IMG/VR virus record: IMGVR_UViG_3300044591_000896 | Span: 1-64,000 of that record | Source: a virus | Length of the DNA: 64,000 nt | Direction: 5' to 3' (one strand) | In this document: positions 22,697 through 29,237 of the stretch, piece after piece | Numbering within the stretch: the first letter of the stretch is position 1 | How the letters are laid out: each line of letters begins with the position of its first letter | The notes under the pieces: model-generated | The model's database searches: none | What the model was told of the DNA's origin: nothing | Seen by the model: the letters and a program-made list of their open reading frames with translations, nothing else | Program-made: the position numbers and the translations under genes

Positions 22697-22718
22697 GTCA
22701 GTGGGGTCCTGTACAATA
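22697..22718 (+). promoter_or_regulatory. TGTCAG promoter, copy 10
   Basis: TGTCAG, ten bases, TACAAT. Leader CAACGAGAGAGG. Drives 22747. Confidence 0.75.
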
Positions 22719-22746
22719 CTCCTATATAACAACGAGAGAGGTAAAT

Positions 22747-23172
22747 ATGTCAAATAGAACTAAAGGATATACTGGAACAATTGTTGACGGCAAGAAGCTT
22801 GCTGAAATTGCAAACGGTATTTATAATCTACAGTATAGCTCAGACTTTTCTGAGTGCACAGTAGATAATCTATTGTTCATTGAACTAGAAGAGAAGAATG
22901 TTTTTGGTGATCCAAAATATGCTCTTGTATGCTCAGAAGGTGTTGGTTGGGAACAAGATACATATGGTTGCTTGGAAGTCCCTACTAATATTGGACAAAT
23001 GGGCCTATGGAATGGACGTGTATTTATCTCAGTAGATACTGTTAAGTCTTGCCTTACTGATAAGACTGAGGATATATCAGATTACATTAGAGTCTTTGGC
23101 TCCCGCCTTGATTCTAACTGTTCCCTATGGCAATCCAAAATGTCAGTGGCCTCTGGTACACTAGCGATATGA
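22747..23172 (+). CDS. Hypothetical early protein
   Basis: 141 residues; 'GVGWEQDTYGCLEVPTNIGQ' and 'WNGRVFISVDTVKSCL' are compact beta-type segments. No known domain. Its last ~10 codons carry the next TGTCAG promoter, and its stop overlaps the following start (ATGA). Confidence 0.65.
   Translation: MSNRTKGYTGTIVDGKKLAEIANGIYNLQYSSDFSECTVDNLLFIELEEKNVFGDPKYALVCSEGVGWEQDTYGCLEVPTNIGQMGLWNGRVFISVDTVKSCLTDKTEDISDYIRVFGSRLDSNCSLWQSKMSVASGTLAI
23141..23162 (+). promoter_or_regulatory. TGTCAG promoter, copy 11 (intragenic, leaderless output)
   Basis: TGTCAG, ten bases, TACACT, then exactly six bases to the ATG at 23169: this member would give a leaderless mRNA. Confidence 0.65.
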
Positions 23173-23831
23173 CCAACGAACTCATATCAAGTAAGTATAC
23201 ATTTGTCTGTGACCCAGATGAATGCGACTCATTAATTGAATTAACATCCTCAGACGGATTTGGATTCCCGTCTGGTGTGATGGAACTCACATGTCCATGT
23301 GGCCGTAAGACTACCTTATTGTCAGTGGAGCATGCTACAATTGCACCTTCAAACCAAACGAAAGAGGAAACCATGGAAACAACAATTGGCTCAGATGCAT
23401 TCCACTCACCTGCAGTAGAATACAATCCTGATTTACTAGTTACATATAAAGTAATCAAGGGTTACTCTGACCCTGAATTCACAACATCAAAGGTTACCAG
23501 TCTTGAGTGGGACCTACACAATGGACGACAATCACAAAAGCGTGTTGGTCTTCTTGAATCTAACATTAACACAGTTAAAGATATTATTACTGAAGTTTAT
23601 TCAGACTCAGATGACCAAGATACACTTCGTTCAATCGCTGAAGCGCTTGGCATTGAATTAACTCGAACAGTTGAATTCACTGCAACCATTGAGGTTAGTG
23701 GAACAATTGACCTTAACTTACTTGAAGACTATGACTTCGAAACAGAAATCACAGATAATCTTTATGTTGATTCACAGAGTGGCAACATTGAGATTGGCGA
23801 TACTGAAATCTGTTATGTGAGGGAAGCATAA
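23169..23831 (+). CDS. Zinc-finger N-terminus continuous with an early protein (nested starts)
   Basis: 220 residues. Residues 1-55 hold CDPDECDSLIELT and CPCGRKTTLL, a small zinc-finger unit. The frame then continues without a stop through a full TGTCAG promoter, ribosome site and ATG (23373) into a 152-residue acidic protein with no recognised fold. The long form is a fusion; the short form could be made separately from 23373. Confidence 0.6.
   Translation: MTNELISSKYTFVCDPDECDSLIELTSSDGFGFPSGVMELTCPCGRKTTLLSVEHATIAPSNQTKEETMETTIGSDAFHSPAVEYNPDLLVTYKVIKGYSDPEFTTSKVTSLEWDLHNGRQSQKRVGLLESNINTVKDIITEVYSDSDDQDTLRSIAEALGIELTRTVEFTATIEVSGTIDLNLLEDYDFETEITDNLYVDSQSGNIEIGDTEICYVREA
23320..23341 (+). 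promoter_or_regulatory. TGTCAG promoter, copy 12 (inside the 23169 frame)
   Basis: TGTCAG, ten bases, TACAAT with TGC before it. Leader AAACGAAAGAGG before the in-frame ATG at 23373. Confidence 0.7.
23373..23831 (+). CDS. Short form of the nested gene (internal start)
   Basis: 152 residues in the same frame as 23169-23831, beginning METTIGSDAFHSPAVEYNPD. It has its own promoter and AAAGAGG site 7-8 bases upstream, so it is probably the main product. Contains 'TVEFTATIEVSGTIDLNLLE', a beta-rich domain. Function unknown. Confidence 0.6.
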   Translation: METTIGSDAFHSPAVEYNPDLLVTYKVIKGYSDPEFTTSKVTSLEWDLHNGRQSQKRVGLLESNINTVKDIITEVYSDSDDQDTLRSIAEALGIELTRTVEFTATIEVSGTIDLNLLEDYDFETEITDNLYVDSQSGNIEIGDTEICYVREA

Positions 23832-24043
23832 TGTATTTTGAACTTACTGCTCCATCTCAGGTAGCCTTTGCACGGGCTACCTGGGAAGCGGAGTTGATTG
23901 GGTTGGACCCAATGACAATTGCACCATTGACTTTCAATATCGGAACTGGTAGTATTGAGAAGGTAAGTCGTATTCGTGATAAGTATAATCTAATAGAATC
24001 ATACACATCAGACTACGAGCCAACAGGATACACAGGGAGATAA
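23831..24043 (+). CDS. Small hypothetical protein
   Basis: 70 residues: MYFELTAPSQVAFARATWEA. TAATG overlap with the upstream gene. No domain. Confidence 0.6.
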   Translation: MYFELTAPSQVAFARATWEAELIGLDPMTIAPLTFNIGTGSIEKVSRIRDKYNLIESYTSDYEPTGYTGR

Positions 24044-24044
24044 T

Positions 24045-24191
24045 ATGTCAGACTACAGAGATGGCTTTGATGACGGTTACAAATTTGGTCGTGAAGAACT
24101 AATTGAAAAACTAAGAGAGATTGATATCTCAGATATCGATTCTTGGTTAGTTGATAAGTTAGCAGACATGATCGAAGGTAACGAGATATGA
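24045..24191 (+). CDS. Small acidic protein
   Basis: 48 residues; starts MSDYRDGFDDGYKFGREELI, the 'GFDDGYxxGR' pattern common in small phage proteins. ATGA overlap to 24188. Confidence 0.6.
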   Translation: MSDYRDGFDDGYKFGREELIEKLREIDISDIDSWLVDKLADMIEGNEI

Positions 24192-24382
24192 GTTGGATTG
24201 CATGCGATAAGTGTGGAGATTCAGCCCAAGCTAAATGGATAATTAAATTAGTTGAAGGCGAACTATACTTCTGTGGTCACCATAAAAATAAATATGAGGC
24301 GGGCCTTGCCAAGGTCTCATATGAAATGATAGAATTAGACAAGGTCGAAGAAGTACTACTACTAGAAGAGGCGGAAATATAA
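24188..24382 (+). CDS. DUF7455-like zinc protein
   Basis: 64 residues. CDKCGDSAQAKW ... GELYFCGHHKNKYE is the CxxC/CGHH zinc site of the small actinobacterial DUF7455-type family, often carried by actinophages. TAATG overlap with the next gene. Role unknown. Confidence 0.75.
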   Translation: MSWIACDKCGDSAQAKWIIKLVEGELYFCGHHKNKYEAGLAKVSYEMIELDKVEEVLLLEEAEI

Positions 24383-24780
24383 TGGGAGATAGAGCAAACT
24401 TCGGATTTAGACAGAGCAATGGCGATGTTATTGTTTTGTACGGTCACTGGGCTGGACATGAGATGCTAGCACAATTAGCAAGCGCTGTTGATGCGGCACG
24501 TCCTCGCTGGACCGATGAGGGATATGCAACACGTATTGCTATTTCTCAACTCGTGGGCCAAGACTGGGAGTCGACAACTGGTTGGGGAATTTATATTAAT
24601 ACAATTCCTGACAATGAGCACAAGATTCCTGTAATCGATTGGCGCAGTGGGACCTTTAGTCTTCATGAGGAAGCATCCTATGATGAAAGCACAAAGGTCC
24701 ATGGCATGTCAGATGAACCAATGTTTTCACAAACACTGGATGCATTTGTAAATAAATATTCCTTGGTGCTTTCTAAGTAA
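24382..24780 (+). CDS. Conserved phage hypothetical protein
   Basis: 132 residues beginning MGDRANFGFRQSNGDVIVLY, with 'YGHWAGHEM' and 'DWESTTGWGIYINTIPDNEH'. Proteins with this start are recurrent in actinophages; no function is assigned. Last gene before copy F of the control module. Confidence 0.7.
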   Translation: MGDRANFGFRQSNGDVIVLYGHWAGHEMLAQLASAVDAARPRWTDEGYATRIAISQLVGQDWESTTGWGIYINTIPDNEHKIPVIDWRSGTFSLHEEASYDESTKVHGMSDEPMFSQTLDAFVNKYSLVLSK

Positions 24781-24883
24781 CACGGAACCATATGGTGCCT
24801 CTATCAGTCATTAAATGGCCAGGGGTTAAATAAAGCAGAGTTCTTTTACTTTCGTTGGTGATACTCTAGCAGCCTATATAATA

Positions 24884-24983
24884 GCTTGACAAATCATGAT
24901 CTGGCCCGCAAAAACATAAGGGTAACATATTTTGTTTACGAGGTCAATTTAAAATCGCCTGAAATTCTGTGATCTTGACCACA
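24884..24983. repeat. Composite intergenic control module, copy F
   Basis: AGCTTGACA, TGGCCCGCAAA, TTTACGA, ATCGCCTGAAATT and a near-perfect CRP site (24968-24983). The preceding 100 bp (24781-24883) hold nothing coding. Confidence 0.6.
24968..24983. promoter_or_regulatory. CRP/GlxR-type operator (one mismatch)
   Basis: TGTGA-TCTTGA-CCACA, 53.5 bp (centre) before TGTCAG at 25029. Confidence 0.55.
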
Positions 24984-25028
24984 TGCATACAAAATGTGGT
25001 GTGGAACACACCCAAATAGTATTCCATT

Positions 25029-25050
25029 TGTCAGTGGTCCAGTGTATAAT
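25029..25050 (+). promoter_or_regulatory. TGTCAG promoter, copy 13
   Basis: TGTCAG, ten bases, TATAAT. Leader AAACGAAAGG. Drives 25079. Confidence 0.75.
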
Positions 25051-25078
25051 TCTCATATATCAAACGAAAGGATATAAT

Positions 25079-25852
25079 ATGCCAAACTGGGTATATAACA
25101 CATTGACTATTCAAGGACCTAAATCTGAGGTAGATATGATTAAAGATAGATTGAATGCTCCATTTACATTAGCACAGGAGACATTTGGTATGGGTGATAT
25201 TTCTTCTATGGGTTTCCCCACCAAAATTAAATTAGTTGAATATAATAATCCTGTCTTTGCTTTCTATAATATCCACTCATATAAGGATGACGGCATTACT
25301 GATGAGGAATATGCCTGCCAGCCTACACGTTCAGGTGCAGATATCAAAGACCCTAATTGGTTTGCACAAGAAGTAGCACATGCCAAGACTCAAAAAGATT
25401 GGTACTCATGGAACAATACTAACTGGGGCACCAAATGGGATGTAGCCGTATCAGATGATGACAAATATCCAAACACAGAATTACTTGAATATAAATCAGA
25501 GGGTGATGACAACTGGGTTGTCTATAAGTATGAAACTGCTTGGTCACCTGCTGTAACCATTCTAACTAAACTAAGTAATCTTGTTCCTAACTGCCTACTT
25601 ACTTTGGAGTATGAAGAGGAGACAGGTTGGGGTGGAGAATATGAGATTGTCCGTGGTGATGTTAAAACTATTCTAGAATATGAGAATCGTTGCTATGCTT
25701 GCCAATCTTTTGATACATTATCTTATTGTGAAGATGACTGCGGTGAATTCTGCTCTGAATGTAACCAAGGTTCTTGGCAAGATGAAGAGGCTATGAAAGA
25801 ATGTCAGACCCACATGGTACTATTAGAAACTACAGAAAAGGTGAAAGCATAA
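25079..25852 (+). CDS. Api92/YubB-like (DUF1281-type) protein
   Basis: 257 residues from the ATG at 25079 (the upstream ATG at 24983 lies in the promoter region). Starts MPNWVYNTLTIQGPKSEVDM, matching the 'MPNWcxNxLxixG' signature of Api92-like phage and plasmid proteins with a ferredoxin-like fold. A C-terminal zinc-like cluster (CYACQS, CEDDCGEFCSEC) follows. Its last codons contain the next TGTCAG box. Role unknown. Confidence 0.7.
   Translation: MPNWVYNTLTIQGPKSEVDMIKDRLNAPFTLAQETFGMGDISSMGFPTKIKLVEYNNPVFAFYNIHSYKDDGITDEEYACQPTRSGADIKDPNWFAQEVAHAKTQKDWYSWNNTNWGTKWDVAVSDDDKYPNTELLEYKSEGDDNWVVYKYETAWSPAVTILTKLSNLVPNCLLTLEYEEETGWGGEYEIVRGDVKTILEYENRCYACQSFDTLSYCEDDCGEFCSECNQGSWQDEEAMKECQTHMVLLETTEKVKA
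25802..25823 (+). promoter_or_regulatory. TGTCAG promoter, copy 14 (intragenic)
   Basis: TGTCAG, ten bases, TACTAT with TGG before it, inside the 3' end of the 25079 gene. Drives 25852. Confidence 0.65.
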
Positions 25853-26064
25853 TGGAAGCATTTACAGATACAGTTGGAGAACATATCCTTGGAGCAATTC
25901 AAGTAGATATTGAGCAACATCTATTTGAGCAATGGAATAGCAAAAACTTAGATGAAGGTAGCGATTATGCTGAATATATGTTCATGCAATTTGCTCCTGA
26001 TAGCCTAAAGCAATCATACAATGAGTATTATGGCTATATTGAGGGAGATGAGTTTCTACTATGA
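25852..26064 (+). CDS. Small acidic hypothetical protein
   Basis: 70 residues, MEAFTDTVGEHILGAIQVDI. TAATG overlap with the previous gene; an earlier in-frame ATG at 25801 lies within the promoter. Function unknown. Confidence 0.6.
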   Translation: MEAFTDTVGEHILGAIQVDIEQHLFEQWNSKNLDEGSDYAEYMFMQFAPDSLKQSYNEYYGYIEGDEFLL

Positions 26065-26213
26065 TGTTAGGATACACATTAAACGATTTAGATGAAATGA
26101 GGGCTGTTGTTACTAAGGCTCTATATGATTCTAAGGGACTGCCGACTGAAAAAGGATTAGAAAAAACAGCAGACTTTTTAGACGGGCTTTGGTCGGAGGG
26201 CTACTTTGACTAG
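26061..26213 (+). CDS. Small hypothetical protein
   Basis: 50 residues, MMLGYTLNDLDEMRAVVTKA; ends GLWSEGYFD. ATGA overlap with the previous gene. Confidence 0.6.
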   Translation: MMLGYTLNDLDEMRAVVTKALYDSKGLPTEKGLEKTADFLDGLWSEGYFD

Positions 26214-26397
26214 ATCATCACACTTCCTAGAATATATAAAGCTTCATTTAATTAGTCTTATCCAGGACTTAGATAACTTACATTCAACTGATGATAACTT
26301 TAAATTTGTTGAAGGACAAATTGAGGCAACCAGGCATTTATTGTCAGTGGCTACTGATATAATGAACTCTTCTAACGAAAGGTATAACAATGAATAA
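26206..26397 (+). CDS. Small hypothetical protein (TTG start)
   Basis: 63 residues from TTG behind GGAGGG, overlapping the previous stop. Helical: SSHFLEYIKLHLISLIQDLD. Its 3' end contains the next TGTCAG promoter. Confidence 0.55.
   Translation: MTRSSHFLEYIKLHLISLIQDLDNLHSTDDNFKFVEGQIEATRHLLSVATDIMNSSNERYNNE
26342..26363 (+). promoter_or_regulatory. TGTCAG promoter, copy 15
   Basis: TGTCAG, ten bases, TATAAT with TGA before it. Leader TAACGAAAGG. Drives 26390. Confidence 0.75.
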
Positions 26398-26662
26398 TGA
26401 AGACATTGGGCTCCCGCCCCATTTACAGCGCATGGTCAACGCAGGTGTATCAGGCCTTGACATCATGCATGGAGAACTAAAAAACCTAATGCTTATTGCC
26501 GAGCAAGAACTTGCAGAGGCCCAAGCAATTGAGGATGAGTCAGAAGAAGCAATGGACTCTATGGACCGCACACGTTGTGAAGGTGCCCTTGATACATTAG
26601 TGTCTTTATATGATTTAACATATCAACTATCATTTGCGATTGGAGCACGTAATGAAGCCTGA
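26390..26662 (+). CDS. Helical acidic protein
   Basis: 90 residues with a long acidic helix (ELAEAQAIEDESEEAMDSMD). Overlaps the next start by 11 bp. Function unknown. Confidence 0.6.
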   Translation: MNNEDIGLPPHLQRMVNAGVSGLDIMHGELKNLMLIAEQELAEAQAIEDESEEAMDSMDRTRCEGALDTLVSLYDLTYQLSFAIGARNEA

Positions 26663-26969
26663 AGATAAAGACAAACTAAATGAATGTTTAAAGATTCTAG
26701 ATAGCACTGACCTTGGTCTGTCCCTGGTTTGGCTATGGACCTGGTCCACAATCAACAACATCTTTGAGGATGAAAGTTACAAGCAGAAGGTTACTATCGA
26801 TCAAATGTGGGACAACCTCTGTGAGGCTGTGGAGGCTGGAATGGGCTTCTCACTGGAGTACGGGGCGGAACAGCACCAAGAAGATGTCCTTGAATGGATG
26901 TTAAATCGTGAATACATTGTAGACACAATGTTTGAAGAAGAGGAAGAAGACGAAGATGAAGATGACTGA
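26652..26969 (+). CDS. Acidic hypothetical protein
   Basis: 105 residues from the ATG at 26652. Trp-rich centre (SLVWLWTWSTINNIF) and a poly-acidic tail (EEEEEDEDEDD). Function unknown. Confidence 0.6.
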   Translation: MKPEDKDKLNECLKILDSTDLGLSLVWLWTWSTINNIFEDESYKQKVTIDQMWDNLCEAVEAGMGFSLEYGAEQHQEDVLEWMLNREYIVDTMFEEEEEDEDEDD

Positions 26970-27102
26970 TGAATACATCAATGATCAATTAAATACAGCA
27001 CAAAAGCTTTTGTGGGGTGGGTCAGAAACAGAAAACATTGAGGCCCATAACATCATTGCTAGATTAATTAAAGATAGAGTTGAACAGACCAATTTAGTAT
27101 AA
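26962..27102 (+). CDS. Small hypothetical protein
   Basis: 46 residues, MTDEYINDQLNTAQKLLWGG, overlapping the previous stop. Helical. Confidence 0.55.
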   Translation: MTDEYINDQLNTAQKLLWGGSETENIEAHNIIARLIKDRVEQTNLV

Positions 27103-27128
27103 GGGCAAGAAAAAAGGCTTACGGTGAC

Positions 27129-27157
27129 TATTTACAAATCCGTGAAAAGTTGCTATA
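27129..27157 (+). promoter_or_regulatory. Sigma70-type promoter for the Lsr2-like gene
   Basis: TTTACA, 17 bases, TATAAT preceded by TGC. Leader CTCGAAAGG before the 27195 ATG. Lacks the TGTCAG box. Confidence 0.65.
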
Positions 27158-27194
27158 ATTAATACAAATCAATTATCTCGAAAGGATAAATCAA

Positions 27195-27344
27195 ATGACA
27201 ACAAAGCGTGAATATCTAAAGCAGCAGGGCATTACAGTTGGAGCACGAGGACGTTTCTCAGGAGCAGCCAAGGTAGCTTTGCAAGAGGCAGTACAGAAGG
27301 GCATTACCTTCACTGCAGAAAAGCCTGTATCAAAGGCTAAGTAA
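27195..27344 (+). CDS. Lsr2-C-terminal-domain-like DNA-binding protein
   Basis: 49 residues. 'REYLKQQGITVGARGRFSGA' then 'AKVALQEAVQKG' reproduces the helix-RGR-helix layout of the Lsr2 DNA-binding domain, in which the RGR inserts in the minor groove of AT-rich DNA. It lacks the Lsr2 oligomerisation domain, so it could act as a competitor of host Lsr2. Ends before a hairpin at 27353. Confidence 0.6.
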   Translation: MTTKREYLKQQGITVGARGRFSGAAKVALQEAVQKGITFTAEKPVSKAK

Positions 27345-27352
27345 CTAACTGT

Positions 27353-27395
27353 GGGGCTGGCAATAGCGGTGGGATCCGTGGGCATTGCCAGCCTC
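27353..27395 (+). terminator. Hairpin terminator after the Lsr2-like gene
   Basis: GGCTGGCAAT pairs with ATTGCCAGCC, ten bp. The T run is weak, and the 3' arm contains the -35 of the next promoter. Confidence 0.6.
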
Positions 27396-27414
27396 GCTTC
27401 ATTTTGGTATAATG
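27386..27414 (+). promoter_or_regulatory. Promoter for 27437 gene
   Basis: TTGCCA, 17 bases, TATAAT with TGG before it; ACGAGAGG leader. Confidence 0.6.
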
Positions 27415-27436
27415 TAAGATTGACGAGAGGCGGACT

Positions 27437-27853
27437 ATGAGCAAGACACCAACAGACAAAGTAATGGAATCATTAGTTAATCTAATTGAGCAAGCATACT
27501 TCAATCCTGCACAGGTAGGTCGTTATCTATCTGAGCAACCATACTACACAACTGACCGCACAATGGAAATGATTACTGAAATCATTACACATATTGCAAG
27601 ACGGGCACAGCAAGAACAAGTTGCTGGTAAAACATCAGACGGTCTCTATCTAGCAACTGAGTTAGCCTATGCCTTAGAAGCAATTAAAGAAACATATCAA
27701 TTCAAGACTCTCAAACTACCTAGAACTCTATCTGAGATATCGGCGGGGCTACCAAAAGTAGAACTAAAAGATATAAATAGGAACTACAGATATTCCTGGT
27801 TAGATAATAACAATGAACCAGAATCAGTTAGAATTGAACACCCGTTCTTCTAG
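27437..27853 (+). CDS. Hypothetical protein
   Basis: 138 residues, helical (MESLVNLIEQA, MEMITEIITHIARRAQQEQV). The pattern recurs in small phage proteins, but no function is known. Last gene of the plus early region, followed by a terminator. Confidence 0.65.
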   Translation: MSKTPTDKVMESLVNLIEQAYFNPAQVGRYLSEQPYYTTDRTMEMITEIITHIARRAQQEQVAGKTSDGLYLATELAYALEAIKETYQFKTLKLPRTLSEISAGLPKVELKDINRNYRYSWLDNNNEPESVRIEHPFF

Positions 27854-27872
27854 CCAATGTTCCACAAATTAG

Positions 27873-27902
27873 ATCCACATCCACAGGGTGTGGATTTTTT
27901 TT
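27873..27902 (+). terminator. Terminator of the early region
   Basis: ATCCACA pairs with TGTGGAT and is followed by eight T. Confidence 0.8.
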
Positions 27903-28256
27903 GTGATCAAAATGTGTGGGCTTGTGGGCAAAAATTCCCTTTTACGACGAGCTAAAAAATACGCCTGAAATTGTATATAAATGTCGACAAATCTATATAG
28001 AATCATATAACTATTTAAACAAATGTGTGCAGAATTAGCCAAAATCTGTCAAAATTTTTCCATGAAATCTATTGACAATGTGGGCAAAATATGCCTTTTA
28101 CGAGGGCATTGACAAAATCCCTGAAATTTGCATGCATATACAAATGTCGACAAAATGATTGACATTACGGCATCTATATGATAGGGCATGTCCCATTACA
28201 TGTATATCTAAATACATATATATCTGTAGTAATTGTCGACTTATCTATAACCATAT

Positions 28257-28284
28257 TACTCCACAATACTCCACTTTACTCCAC
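28257..28284 (+). repeat. Three tandem 10-bp iteron-like repeats
   Basis: TACTCCAC at 28257, 28267 and 28277, exact 10-bp period. Confidence 0.75.
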
Positions 28285-28288
28285 ATAT

Positions 28289-28305
28289 AAAGCCTCTAGG
28301 AGGCT
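28289..28305 (-). terminator. Terminator-like hairpin for the minus operon
   Basis: AGCCTC-CTA-GAGGCT followed on the minus strand by TTATAT, downstream of 28342-28830. Confidence 0.5.
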
Positions 28306-28341
28306 GATAGAGAGGAGATAATTGGGAGGGGGATATAGGAG

Positions 28342-28830
28342 TTAAGGCGCATATTTGCCACGTATGTTGGCATTAAAGTATGTGCCAGATGTATTCCTAG
28401 ACCATCTGGATATGACATCGTATGTCATTTCATATGTTCTTTCAGTTGGAGCAGATGTTGATCCAGGAGGCCAATTAACATTTACTTGAAATACAGCTTC
28501 ATCTGATCCAGTATCTCCAATTGATTCATATATTAGAGTTGCATTTACTTCAGCTGGGTCTTCTTTCATATTTAGTGGATATTTAGCTTTAGATGGAGTT
28601 ATTGAAAAATTAAACTCATCTGTATCTATATCTTGTCTTACATTCTCTATCCACCATATATAAGCATCATCATCGTTTAAAGGCCATTCTAGTCCCTCTA
28701 GTAAGAATGCCATTGCTACTTCTTCTGAGACCCCGCCTTCTCTTGATATGGTCAAAGCCTCAAGATCAAGTTCATCCTTATATTCATCATATGAAGCCTT
28801 AATTAAATCAGAAACCAGGACCTTTTTCAT
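28342..28830 (-). CDS. Hypothetical protein
   Basis: 162 residues. Acidic N-terminal helix region (1-60), then a beta-rich part (EVNATLIYESIGDTGSDEAV, TYEMTYDVISRWSR). No known domain. Overlaps 28827 by 4 bp. Unknown function. Confidence 0.65.
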   Translation of the reverse strand: MKKVLVSDLIKASYDEYKDELDLEALTISREGGVSEEVAMAFLLEGLEWPLNDDDAYIWWIENVRQDIDTDEFNFSITPSKAKYPLNMKEDPAEVNATLIYESIGDTGSDEAVFQVNVNWPPGSTSAPTERTYEMTYDVISRWSRNTSGTYFNANIRGKYAP

Positions 28831-29054
28831 AGGTGAATCTCATTTACAGGCTCTTTAGACCAGTGTATATATGATCTAATATAGACTATTCCATAGGCTA
28901 CGGCTGCAAAGATAAATCCGTATTGCTTTGTTGTTACAGCATAAATGATCCATAGGAACTCATTAAATAATAACAGTAGCCATCCCCATATTGTCTTCCG
29001 CCCAACAAAGAATATGCCTGTTACACCAATTGCTGCTAATATATATGACCACAT
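28827..29054 (-). CDS. Three-helix membrane protein common in actinophages
   Basis: 75 residues: 'YILAAIGVTGIFFVGRKTIW', 'LLFNEFLWIIYAVTTKQYG', 'IFAAVAYGIVYIRSYIHW' form three membrane helices in a layout resembling half of a PnuC-like transporter. It is also often annotated simply as membrane protein. Leaderless: TATAAT six bases before the ATG. Confidence 0.65.
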   Translation of the reverse strand: MWSYILAAIGVTGIFFVGRKTIWGWLLLLFNEFLWIIYAVTTKQYGFIFAAVAYGIVYIRSYIHWSKEPVNEIHL

Positions 29055-29089
29055 TATTCTATTATAGCATTTATGTCAGGTACTGACAA
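29052..29089 (-). promoter_or_regulatory. Leaderless promoter for 29054 with palindromic operator
   Basis: Minus strand TTGTCA (29084-29089), 17 bases, TATAAT (29061-29066), six bases, ATG. The -35 overlaps TGTCAG-TAC-CTGACA. Confidence 0.75.
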
Positions 29090-29237
29090 TACCCTCTCTA
29101 CCGCCGCCGATTTCACTAATTGGGGTCAAATTTTCATGATATTGTATATGATAGTCTCTTAATTGATAAGTTACTGCACAATAGCATATAGGACAATTTG
29201 TGATCCATTGGGACTTATCTTCCCAATGCTTAGGCAA
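29076..29237 (-). CDS. Candidate small zinc protein in frame after an amber codon
   Basis: 53 codons starting at TTG directly after the TAG of 29238-29402, same frame: MPKHWEDKSQWITNCPICYC. The CPICYC motif is zinc-like. Either a coupled gene with a TTG start or the read-through extension of the upstream gene. It overlaps the 29054 promoter. Confidence 0.4.
   Translation of the reverse strand: MPKHWEDKSQWITNCPICYCAVTYQLRDYHIQYHENLTPISEIGGGREGIVST

Larger units (their letters stand above)
27903..28341. other. Non-coding, AT-rich region with repeats (possible replication or control region)
   Basis: No plausible gene on either strand. It holds two degenerate copies of the control-module core: TTTTACGA near 27931 with CGCCTGAAATTG near 27962, and TTTTACGA near 28096 with CCCTGAAATTTG near 28118. 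Two TGTCGAC-NN-ATCTATA copies (27982 and 28233) and three tandem TACTCCAC units (28257, 28267, 28277) also lie here. The location between divergently facing blocks suits an origin, but that is inference. Confidence 0.5.

Noticed and set aside
22530-22757. ORF starting within tRNA-Asp
   Set aside because: Its first codons are tRNA sequence; it also overlaps the next promoter.
18572-24047. TGTCAG at 18573 and 24046 as extra promoter boxes
   Set aside because: Both are part of ATGTCAGA start codons, with no -10 box ten bases later.
16681-24983. Repeated intergenic modules as a CRISPR array
   Set aside because: Copies are kilobases apart, variable and mixed with promoters; no regular repeat-spacer pattern and no cas genes.
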